From Ignavibacteria bacterium (GTDB lineage: Bacteria; Bacteroidota; Ignavibacteria; Kapaibacteriales; UBA961): 64,000 nucleotides of DNA. Below the pieces are notes generated by a model. That model was not told where the DNA came from. It searched no databases and was given only the letters and a program-made list of their open reading frames with translations. Shown here in pieces: positions 55,033 to 62,868 of this stretch (positions are counted from its first letter, which is position 1; every line of letters starts with the position of its first letter). Made by a program: the position numbers and the translations under genes. The DNA is taken from contig JADJXV010000012.1 in NCBI GenBank assembly GCA_016720145.1, forward strand, positions 82,198 to 146,197, in the 5' to 3' direction.

Positions 55033-56124
55033 TACTATCTCCTCAATGAATAAGAGTTGAAAAACTGTTATGATTACTATTATCTTTTTTAAAAAAAACT
55101 GAACTTTATTAAACTGAACTTAAAAATGAGCTACACCCGCAAACAATAAAATTTTGAACTATTGTTGTTCTGCAATAATTATTCCAACTTTCATATATCA
55201 CACTAATTTCTCTAAAATAAATTAAAGAATTATCTGGTTTATTGCTTTATTTACACTTGACACGTCCCTAACTCAAATAAATACATCGAACTATGAACAC
55301 ATATTAAATTACGAGAAAATTCTTTCTTTCCATTTAAAATAAACGCAAAGGTACTTTTCTCGTTTTCAGCAACGTGAACTTACTGAAATTATCTCTAATA
55401 TCAAAACATCTTTTGTCATTTCTTGTTTTTTACAAATCCTATTCTTACTCAAGATATACAACCAAAAACTCATACAACTTCGACTGACTGACGTGTTTTT
55501 GAGAGTAGTTATGTGCTAAGATCACATTAATGTTCTCAAGATAATTATGTATTTCTTTTGATAGCATAAGAATTTGTTTTGAGCAGAATGATGTTGTCAA
55601 AGTATTTATCAAGAATAAATGAAGCGTTACCTTTAAATTCAAATCTGAATATCGAATAGTGCACCTTTTATAATAATGAACTATCAACAAAGTGCTTATG
55701 AAATTTTGTTAAAAAATTTAGCTTTTAAAATGTTGGTAAAAATTTAGCTTTTAAAGTTTTATTCACATTTAATAAATACTTATATAATAGCTTTTAAAAT
55801 CAAGAACTCTGTCCTATCTTCACGAATTGATAGGGTTCTGCTTCGAATATCCAACAAATAACATTTTAAATCTAATTCACCCCGGAAATCCATTACTTTT
55901 TTTAAAAATATTTTTCTATTATTTTTAACTCTATTTCCCTCCAGAATCAGAATCATCCTTTATCATCTATATTACTTACTACCGTGATAGTAGAAGGAAA
56001 ATCAATCATTATTTTCAACTTCTATCTGTAATTAAAGGATTATTTCGCCCCTGTCAGGTTAATAAACAGTTGTGTAATAAATTTCACACATTCACAGTGA
56101 AATACATATACTCCGCCTGACAAA
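55033..56124. other. Long AT-rich intergenic region
   Basis: About 1.1 kb of very AT-rich DNA between two minus-strand genes. The sequence TTAGCTTTTAAA is repeated at about 55707-55770, with a related TAGCTTTTAAAA near 55790. A weak 81-codon minus-strand ORF (55445-55690) has no signal peptide, repeat or family likeness. Nothing else was seen. Confidence 0.5.
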
Positions 56125-57057
56125 TTAATCAGCTGATGTTGGAATTGCAGGTTTTTTCTTTTTCTTTTTATCTTGCTTCTCTGGAAGTTTTAATATCAAT
56201 TCGCGTACCGTTTCTGTTTTACGACATTCAACTAATGATTTTTTCCATATTGGATTGTCACGTAATCCCAAAGTTTGATAGAGAACACCTCGCAAGGACT
56301 GTGGTTGGGTTTTTAGTACAACTACTATATTAGCAACAAGCTTGCTGTCGGTAGTGTCAAATGTATTTTCAATGGTTTGGAAGATTGGTGCTAATTCAAG
56401 CCGTGTTTTTACAGGTGTCGAATCCGAAAATATTTTTGTTATCATTTCTACTGTAAACATCTTCTGTCGTTTTAAGCTTTGAATTGCACTGTTTCGTACA
56501 ATCTGCGCTTCATCAACAAATGCCGGCGTTAGATATTCACTTATAGAATCCGGTAATAATTGGCCAAGTGAGTACGCAGAGCGTGCCCGAACAGACGGAT
56601 GACTGTCTTTCAACAGTTCAGCTAGATTTCCTGCAGCACTTTTATCGCCTAATTCTCCAATTTGCTGTGCTGCTAATGCTCTCTTGCGCCATTGATTGTC
56701 GCTCAGCATCATCAGAAATATCGGTAAAGCACTATCTACTTTTTTTCTTGATAGAATGGACGCAGATAGAGCAATCGTTTCAAATGTAGGTGATTCTAAC
56801 GAATCCAAAAGCAATTTTTCAACCTCCAGCGTATCTTTGTCATATAATTTAAAGAGTATTGCATCAAGCGCCAGGCGTTCTCTCGGCGATTCAGTTGCAA
56901 GCTTTTCAGCTAAAAAAGGCAAAGCTGCCCTGCCTATATTTACAATTTGAGTTCTTGCCGGCTCTACATTATATTGATATTTCTGAGGAGCAGCGGATGC
57001 CTGTATGAACAAACTATCAATCGTACTTCGCAGAGGTTCTTTTAAAGAATCAGGAGG
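56125..57057 (-). CDS. HEAT-repeat protein, probable C-terminal part of GNDxY protein
   Basis: About 7 HEAT-like helical pairs ('GRAALPFLAEKLATESPRER', 'ALAAQQIGELGDKSAAGNLA', 'PSVRARSAYSLGQLLPD') form an alpha solenoid; the tail is Lys-rich (KKKKKPAIPTSAD). There is no ATG: the only start is a TTG at 57012, but the frame is open to just below 57085 and there reads 'NEPALTPPDSLKEPLRSTID' directly after the GNDxY gene's 'EIVQVT'. A one-base deletion near 57073 would make this the C-terminal domain of that protein, which supplies the missing signal peptide. The function is unknown; HEAT solenoids bind proteins. Confidence 0.8.
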   Translation of the reverse strand, partial: PPDSLKEPLRSTIDSLFIQASAAPQKYQYNVEPARTQIVNIGRAALPFLAEKLATESPRERLALDAILFKLYDKDTLEVEKLLLDSLESPTFETIALSASILSRKKVDSALPIFLMMLSDNQWRKRALAAQQIGELGDKSAAGNLAELLKDSHPSVRARSAYSLGQLLPDSISEYLTPAFVDEAQIVRNSAIQSLKRQKMFTVEMITKIFSDSTPVKTRLELAPIFQTIENTFDTTDSKLVANIVVVLKTQPQSLRGVLYQTLGLRDNPIWKKSLVECRKTETVRELILKLPEKQDKKKKKKPAIPTSAD

Positions 57058-57059
57058 AG

Positions 57060-58991
57060 TTAATGCCGGTTCGTTACTTGTACGATTTCAGGTGTTTGTA
57101 AATCTACATCTGCAAATAACCCAAAAGTCGATTTAATTCCTGTTGAATTATTCAATTTCTTATCCCCGTACAAATCATTTCCACCACCGTCGGCGAAGAT
57201 TCCGATCATTCCGTAGTTTCTTCTGAAATCCGAGAAACCCATAGTATTCGTAGCATTCTTTGCGATGTACGAGTCGTTGCCCTTGACATCGATACATAAC
57301 GACACTGCATTCGCATTTCCACCACCAAGTGATAGACTCTCAGCAGTATATGAATCATCACCACTTTCATCAAGCAAACACCCGAATGCTATATCATGTC
57401 CGCATCCCTGAGATACTCCATGAGAATTATACACATCGTCACCTTTAGTATCCCACAATATTCCATGCGCTAAATGCACCCCTGCTCCCTGTGAATATTG
57501 AAATGATTGATATCTGTCGTCTCCCTCTAGATCATAAAGAGCACCTAAGCAAAACCAATATGCAGTTCCTTGGCCATATATATCCGACAAATACGAATCA
57601 TTACCTTTATAATCAATGAGTAAACCTATACCTCCGGAAGCAATTGGTCTGAATCCCAATCCTGCACCTTGAGCAAAAGACTCAAAATGAGATTCATAGC
57701 GCAGAAAATCTTGGAACGGACTCGATGCAATATAGATATCATTGCCGAGCTTGTCGGCTATTGCTCCTAATCCTCGCGTTGATCCAAATCCCTGACAGTG
57801 CGCCTGTGCAACATAGCTATCATTTCCTTTATCATCGAGTAAGAGCCCTATACCGAAAAATCCGGCACCTTGTGTACAAGTTTTACTTGAGTAACGATCA
57901 TTTCCTGCAAAATCACGAACTATTCCCACACCGAATATCCCACTACCCAATGAAAAATTTCCAGCAGAATATAAATCGTCGCCATCGACATCTAACAAGA
58001 GACTCGTTCCGAAAATTGCTCCTCCAAGTGAGTAATTTCCTCCTAAATACACATCATTTCCTCCCAAATCTACAATGACCTGTACCGGATGATTCTTTGC
58101 GTAAGACTTTGTACGATCTGAAATCAAATATTTATCGTTTCCACCTACATCTATTATAAGGAGATACTCTCCTTGATAGAGATCATCCCCACGACCACCG
58201 AGGGCAATTCGACCAACCTTTGTAGTTAGCACCACAGAACGTACACTATCTCTGGCAAGCTGATTCGATGAGCTAACATTTTTCAAGAAATTAAGATAGG
58301 TGCGATACAGTGAAAATCCGCTCGAATAGACTTGGTCAATCTGTACTTTTGCGGCTTCTTCAAAAAATTGCTTTACAAGTATATTCCCTCGCTCTTCTTC
58401 TGCTTTTAATTCATACAAATTGGCATACTGACTTTCCTCAGAAAGCATGAGAAGGGAATCTGCATTTTCAAATAGAATCTTAGAGTTTACTACATTTTTA
58501 TGGTAACTTTTAGTAGTGATCTCTGCCTGTAATAGTGGTATCAAGTATTTACGTATGATATTAGAACCGATAAATCCTGCAAGGGAATCTAGGTCAATTC
58601 CCAACATCGCATCGAGCTGTTTTGCTGAAATCCCCGTTTCTAAATATGTCGATGTATATTCTCCGAGTCCCAACTGTTGCATTACTTCGAGCGCATATTC
58701 ATCGACAGTCGTGTCTGTCAGATTACGTAATTTATCTGCATGATGTTGGGTAATATCAAAGCTGTTGAAGGGTTCAGCAAATAGTGAGGTGATAAATTTC
58801 AACCGGTGTGCATCATTTTTTACAGCATCCCATGGCATAGCACAATCGCTGCGCTTCATGTCCAAGAGTGTAAGTGAAGTATCAATTAATTTTAACGTGG
58901 AGGGAGATAGTGATTTCTGTCCGTAACTAGGATATATAGCAATAAATAAGACGATTGCAATCGTATAGAGTGTGGATCTTGTATCTATCAT
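57060..58991 (-). CDS. Secreted GNDxY-repeat protein
   Basis: The 643-aa product has a signal peptide (MIDTRSTLYTIAIVLFIAIYPSYG|Q) and an alpha-helical first part (about 25-270). At least 12 repeats of about 28-35 residues follow, with a consensus of hydrophobic strand, D-x-x-G-[N/D]-D-x-Y and a Q-G-x-G turn ('GFFGIGLLLDDKGNDSYVAQ', 'LGALYDLEGDDRYQSFQYSQ', 'AFGCLLDESGDDSYTAESLS'). The GNDxY step recalls RTX calcium-binding motifs, but the spacing is much longer, so this is probably another kind of beta solenoid. The frame ends just as an in-sense HEAT frame begins. The family is not named here. Confidence 0.82.
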   Translation of the reverse strand: MIDTRSTLYTIAIVLFIAIYPSYGQKSLSPSTLKLIDTSLTLLDMKRSDCAMPWDAVKNDAHRLKFITSLFAEPFNSFDITQHHADKLRNLTDTTVDEYALEVMQQLGLGEYTSTYLETGISAKQLDAMLGIDLDSLAGFIGSNIIRKYLIPLLQAEITTKSYHKNVVNSKILFENADSLLMLSEESQYANLYELKAEEERGNILVKQFFEEAAKVQIDQVYSSGFSLYRTYLNFLKNVSSSNQLARDSVRSVVLTTKVGRIALGGRGDDLYQGEYLLIIDVGGNDKYLISDRTKSYAKNHPVQVIVDLGGNDVYLGGNYSLGGAIFGTSLLLDVDGDDLYSAGNFSLGSGIFGVGIVRDFAGNDRYSSKTCTQGAGFFGIGLLLDDKGNDSYVAQAHCQGFGSTRGLGAIADKLGNDIYIASSPFQDFLRYESHFESFAQGAGLGFRPIASGGIGLLIDYKGNDSYLSDIYGQGTAYWFCLGALYDLEGDDRYQSFQYSQGAGVHLAHGILWDTKGDDVYNSHGVSQGCGHDIAFGCLLDESGDDSYTAESLSLGGGNANAVSLCIDVKGNDSYIAKNATNTMGFSDFRRNYGMIGIFADGGGNDLYGDKKLNNSTGIKSTFGLFADVDLQTPEIVQVTNRH

Positions 58992-59040
58992 AAAACAGTA
59001 AGCTTTCTCTTCATAATTTGCTTTTCATCAGATACCTACA

Positions 59041-60525
59041 TTAAAATGCTGCGTTGTCAAATTCTCTTCCTGCAAAATGTGCAGGTTCTTCAAAATGTAG
59101 TGAAAGATTTTCAAAACGGGCGTAATTTTTTAAATACGCTAATCGAACGCTACCGACGGGTCCATTTCGCTGCTTGCCGATGATAATTTCTGCAGTTCCT
59201 TCCGTGGGAGTGCCGTCTTCGTAGGTAGTAATACCGTATTGTTCTAATCTATTGACAAACATCACGACGTCAGCATCCTGCTCGAGCGAACCTGATTCAC
59301 GAAGATCCGACAGCATCGGTATTTTGTCTGCTCGCGACTCGACTGATCGATTAAGCTGTGCGAGCGCTATGACCGGAATATTAAGTTCTTTTGCTATTTG
59401 CTTTAACGACCGTGAAATAATAGAAATTTCACGCTCACGACTTTCAGCTTTTGGTGATTGAATGAGCTGTAAATAGTCTATAATTACCATTTTGACATCA
59501 TGTTCGGCTTTCATACGCCTACATTTTGCACGTATTTCCATAATTGTAAGAGCAGGGCTGTCATCGATGAGTACCGGTGCCTCGGCAAGACGACCGATTG
59601 TTTCTACCAATTTCGGCATCATTGAGTGACTAATTCTATTACTTCGAATATCATGAGCATTGATACGCGATTCAGCACTCAATAGCCGCATCATTAATTG
59701 TGTAGCAGCCATTTCGATAGAAAAGATCCCAACTGCTTGCTGATATTCGACAGCTACATTTCGAGCTATTGAAAGCGCCATCGCTGTTTTACCCATCGAT
59801 GGACGCGCAGCAATGATAATAAGATCTGATTTCTGAAACCCACCAAGCATTTCATCTAATCGTACAAAACCTGACGGCACACCACTTATACCGTTTTGAT
59901 CACCTTCCATCATCGCTGTAATCATCGCGAACGTCTCGCTCGCGAGCTCTCTCATACCTATATAACTCCTTCGTAGGCGCTTTTCGGCAATTTCAAAAAT
60001 TTTCGACTCGGCGTAATCTATTTCATCTAGTGCATCGGTTGTATCATCATAGCATCTATTTAATATTACACCTGATGTGGAGATCAAGCATCTCTTTAAA
60101 TACCGCTCTTGTACAATTCGAGCATGATGCTCTATATTAGAAGCAGTTGGTGTCGTATTATTAATTTCAACTAAATAGAATGTTCCGCCTACCTCTTCAA
60201 TTTGACCACGGCGAAGCAATTCCTCACCAATCGTTAAAATATCTACTCCGACACCACGCTCGGATAATCCGACAATAGCATCGTAAATTTTTTTGTTGCG
60301 CTCATGATAAAAGCTATCTGATTCTAATATTTCAATCGCTTTAGAGATAGCAGTACGGTCGATCATCATAGAACCCAACACATTCATTTCGGCTTCAGTC
60401 GAATGTGGCGGTACTTTACTTCCCAACATTTCAGGTGAAATGATCTCCATATCGTTTTTTTTACGCGACTTACCGGTATATTTTGTTACCGCTTTATCAC
60501 TCGAAGTGAATTCTGATGGGTACAT
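59041..60525 (-). CDS. dnaB: Replicative DNA helicase
   Basis: The 494-aa product has the DnaB N-terminal domain ('PPHSTEAEMNVLGSMMIDRT', about 38-140), a linker helix, and the RecA-like C-terminal domain. Walker A ARPSMGKTA is in 'SDLIIIAARPSMGKTAMAL', Walker B is VKMVIIDYLQLI, and the arginine-finger and H4 region 'ALAQLNRSVESRADKIPMLS' with 'LRESGSLEQDADVVMFVNR' agree with the family. It unwinds DNA as a hexamer at replication forks. The first 25 residues (up to ATG 60450, MEIISPEMLG) are weakly conserved, so the start may be there. The region upstream has DnaA-box-like sites. Confidence 0.95.
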   Translation of the reverse strand: MYPSEFTSSDKAVTKYTGKSRKKNDMEIISPEMLGSKVPPHSTEAEMNVLGSMMIDRTAISKAIEILESDSFYHERNKKIYDAIVGLSERGVGVDILTIGEELLRRGQIEEVGGTFYLVEINNTTPTASNIEHHARIVQERYLKRCLISTSGVILNRCYDDTTDALDEIDYAESKIFEIAEKRLRRSYIGMRELASETFAMITAMMEGDQNGISGVPSGFVRLDEMLGGFQKSDLIIIAARPSMGKTAMALSIARNVAVEYQQAVGIFSIEMAATQLMMRLLSAESRINAHDIRSNRISHSMMPKLVETIGRLAEAPVLIDDSPALTIMEIRAKCRRMKAEHDVKMVIIDYLQLIQSPKAESREREISIISRSLKQIAKELNIPVIALAQLNRSVESRADKIPMLSDLRESGSLEQDADVVMFVNRLEQYGITTYEDGTPTEGTAEIIIGKQRNGPVGSVRLAYLKNYARFENLSLHFEEPAHFAGREFDNAAF

Positions 60526-60895
60526 AAGGACAGATTGTATTATCGAATAATCAGATTATTTAAACGAATGATCAGATTGTGTATAGTAAAAAATTAACAT
60601 GCAAATCACTCCTCTTAACAGCATTCAGATAGTATATTTAGCACAACAATTACTTTAGATATAATAATTGGGGTGACAAAATTACAGAATATATCCACAT
60701 ACCAAAACACACAATACCAATATCGCAAATCTATCTGATAATTGGTAAGTGTTCAAGTATTGAGTTATAAAACACCTTGGTAAGATATTGCAGTTTCCCA
60801 CATTTTATCCCCAATTTGTGTGGAAAACTAAATTTATTTGCGCGTAATAACAAAATGTGTTGCAACACATAAATATATTTTTGTATTTTTGCGTT
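60526..60895. promoter_or_regulatory. Divergent dnaB-marR control region
   Basis: This is 370 bp of AT-rich DNA between divergent genes. Direct repeats CGAATaATCAGATT and CGAATgATCAGATT start near 60555 and 60575, in the leader of dnaB. DnaA-box-like sequences are ATATCCACA (60691-60699), TTATCCCCA (60805-60813) and TGTGGAAAA (60819-60827, minus). At the right end the perfect palindrome ATGTGTTGCAACACAT lies next to TAnnTTTG boxes for marR. Confidence 0.6.
60855..60870. promoter_or_regulatory. MarR operator-like palindrome ATGTGTTGCAACACAT
   Basis: A 16-bp perfect palindrome, just upstream of TATTTTTG (60876-60883 and 60884-60891), which match the -7 element TAnnTTTG of Bacteroidota promoters. 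The position suits repression of marR by its own product. A similar TGTTGCCACAC lies upstream of the yceI-like gene. Confidence 0.65.
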
Positions 60896-61363
60896 ATGGG
60901 AAACGCATTACTTCATAGAATTAAGCAAAAGCGATTCAGTTCGCCTCAGCATGAGGCAATATTGAATGTGATCGTAGCAGGAGACTATCTACGTCAACAA
61001 GTTGAAAAAGAATGCGCGAAATATGATATTACACCTATTCAATTTAATGTTCTGCGTATTCTCATGGGTGCTCGGCCGGAAGGACATCCACGATGCGAAA
61101 TAATTAACCGACTGATTGAGCGAGGAACTGATGTTACTCGATTAATTGATCGGTTAGAAAAACGCAATCTTGTCGAACGCACTCGAGATGGACAAGACCG
61201 CAGACATTCTAACACAAGAATTACTCAAACCGGGATTGAACTGTTAGAGAAAATTAATCCGATTCTTGAAGTTCAGCATTTTGAACAAATGCGGAAGTTT
61301 ACTGATGATGAATGCTTGGAGCTTTCTCGTTTATGTGAGAAAATTTACGATATAGATTATTAA
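60896..61363 (+). CDS. MarR-family transcriptional regulator
   Basis: The ATG at 60896 (MGNALLHRIKQKRFSSPQHE) gives a 155-aa protein; the longer frame from 60857 would begin inside the operator. The winged helix-turn-helix is in 'YDITPIQFNVLRILMGARPE', 'CEIINRLIERGTDVTRLIDR' and 'LVERTRDGQDRRHSNTRIT', with the wing carrying the usual D-x-R-R. It should act as a dimeric repressor released by a small ligand or oxidation. A perfect palindrome lies before it and a related site before the next gene, so it probably controls itself and the YceI-like gene. Confidence 0.92.
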   Translation: MGNALLHRIKQKRFSSPQHEAILNVIVAGDYLRQQVEKECAKYDITPIQFNVLRILMGARPEGHPRCEIINRLIERGTDVTRLIDRLEKRNLVERTRDGQDRRHSNTRITQTGIELLEKINPILEVQHFEQMRKFTDDECLELSRLCEKIYDIDY

Positions 61364-61402
61364 AAGAAGTTTTTTTTATCCTAATGTGTGTTATAACAAA
61401 TA

Positions 61403-61414
61403 ATGTTGCCACAC
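61403..61414. promoter_or_regulatory. Second operator-like site before yceI-like gene
   Basis: ATGTTGCCACAC shares ten of eleven central bases (TGTTGC-A-CACA) with the palindrome before marR. A GTGTG at 61386-61390 could supply another half-site. It lies 32 bp before the start codon, after the marR stop. Confidence 0.5.
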
Positions 61415-61445
61415 GATTTATCAAATTATAGAGGAGTATGTTATT

Positions 61446-62034
61446 ATGAAAGTTATTCTTTCAATTCTCGTCGCACTAGTTGCGTTATCTGTCGGTACAT
61501 CAGCCCAAGTCACTAAGTGGAAAGAAGATCCGGCGCATACAACAATTGGTTTCAGTGTAAAACATCTAGTGACTTACTACTGTTACCGGTAAGTTTTCTG
61601 AGTATTCTATTTCAGTATTGTCAGATAAGCCCGACTTTTCGGATGCAAAAGTAGAAGTGAAAATCAAAGCTAAAAGTATTAACACGGAAAATTCAAAACG
61701 TGATGAACACTTACGAAGTGCAGATTTCTTTGATGTTGAAAAATTCGGAGAAATTACATTTATCAGTAAGAAATTAGTGAAGTCCGGAAAAAATACATTT
61801 AAAATAACCGGTGATCTGACGATGAAAGGTGTAACGAAAACAGTAACATTAGACGCAGAATTTGGTGGAATGGCTACAGCATGGGGTACGACAAAAGCAG
61901 GACTATCCTTATCCGGAGCTGTTAATCGATTTGATTATGGACTCAGCTGGAATAAAGCCATCGAAGCCGGCGGAATGGTTGTAAGTGATAACGTAAAGCT
62001 AGTAATCGATGTAGAATTGGATAAAGTAAAATAA
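61446..62034 (+). CDS. YceI-like periplasmic protein, interrupted by frameshift
   Basis: ATG 61446, nine bases after GAGGAG, starts a signal peptide (MKVILSILVALVALSVGTSA|Q) and the typical YceI opening 'KEDPAHTTIGFSVKHLV'. One extra T near 61574 changes the frame to an early stop at 61592. Without it the sequence reads 'TTTVTGKFSEYSISVLSDKP' and continues to 62034 with 'ADFFDVEKFGEITFISKKLV', 'GDLTMKGVTKTVTLDAEFGG' and 'NRFDYGLSWNKAIEAGG'. The full product would have 195 residues, normal for the family, which binds isoprenoid-type lipids in a lipocalin-like barrel. It is probably regulated by the upstream MarR protein. Confidence 0.88.
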
Positions 62035-62300
62035 TTTTTGCTATATTACCAACCGCCGTGACTGTTTCAGTTGTAAAATTGACATTTTAGTCTATCAATT
62101 CAGCGTTCACTGCCGTATTCAATGAAATTAGTTACTTTCATACACCGATCATTACCTTGATTATTTGCAATTGCTTAGGCATATTTCTGACAACATATCT
62201 CGAAATAGTATCCTCTGGAAATCCATTCATCTAACAGTATTTATCAATACTATTATATTTTAAATTTACAGAGTATTTCTTCAATAAACACACAAGATGT

Positions 62301-62597
62301 ATGGTACAATTCATGGCGGATATTACACTACCCGACAATCCGGCTCCGGAGTTTTTTGCACTCATACCGCTTCAACGGCTTCAAGTCGGGATATTATTCA
62401 AAAGCGGGCGTCTTTCGAGCTATGCATTGTCTCTTGATCGAAAAAAACTTTGGGCAGTGTTTAATGGGAACAGTTTGGATGAAATACAAAATATCATTGA
62501 TATTTTCCCCTTACGTGCGTTCATGCAAGTTACCATACAAGAGCTCGCATTTGTTGAAGAACCGATTTTTCAATTCCCTACATTTTCTTTGAATTGA
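62301..62597 (+). CDS. Muconolactone isomerase-like small protein
   Basis: The 98-aa product has the ferredoxin-like pattern of muconolactone delta-isomerase-related proteins: 'MADITLPDNPAPEFFALIPL' with the 'IPLQRLQVGILFKSGRL' helix, 'SLDRKKLWAVFNGNSLDEIQ', a 'IFPLRAFMQVTIQEL' strand and a final 'AFVEEP'. Many Bacteroidota have such stand-alone proteins, and no aromatic ring-cleavage genes are near, so a catabolic role should not be assumed. It is cytosolic by sequence. Confidence 0.72.
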   Translation: MVQFMADITLPDNPAPEFFALIPLQRLQVGILFKSGRLSSYALSLDRKKLWAVFNGNSLDEIQNIIDIFPLRAFMQVTIQELAFVEEPIFQFPTFSLN

Positions 62598-62661
62598 TAT
62601 GACAGGCTCCAATTTGCAGCTCATCGGACTCTGAACTAAAAACGAAGAGACTTTCCTTACA

Positions 62662-62691
62662 TGCCCCATGGAATGATGATTCCTTGGGGCA
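62662..62691 (+). terminator. Hairpin terminator after the isomerase-like gene
   Basis: TGCCCCAtGGAA-tgatga-TTCCtTGGGGCA is followed by TATTATTTATT. It lies 65 bp after the stop, before the S1 promoter region. Confidence 0.7.
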
Positions 62692-62817
62692 TATTATTTA
62701 TTAGAAATTGATTGTAGATTTACTGGTATTGATAAATAAGTGTATATATTTTATTAATATATCAAATATGTGTTTTATTTTTTTTGTGTGTAACTGTATG
62801 CTGATAAAAAAATTTGT

Positions 62818-62825
62818 TATCTTTG
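62818..62825 (+). promoter_or_regulatory. Bacteroidota-type -7 element of the S1 gene
   Basis: TATCTTTG matches TAnnTTTG and is followed by GC about seven bases before the expected start site. No convincing -33 TTTG at the usual distance was seen. The distance to ATG 62869 is 44 bases, and to ATG 62932 it is 107. Confidence 0.55.
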
Positions 62826-62868
62826 CGCCGCTGTAAAACAGAGTTTGCCCAAATAGGGATTTTTATTC

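Noticed and set aside
55445..55690. 81-codon minus-strand ORF in the AT-rich gap
   Set aside because: Residue use is like random AT-rich DNA, and no domain, signal or neighbour supports it.
57060..58991. RTX calcium-binding toxin
   Set aside because: The GNDxY motifs are about 30 residues apart, not nine, and there is no type I secretion gene or acyltransferase; an N-terminal signal peptide is present instead.
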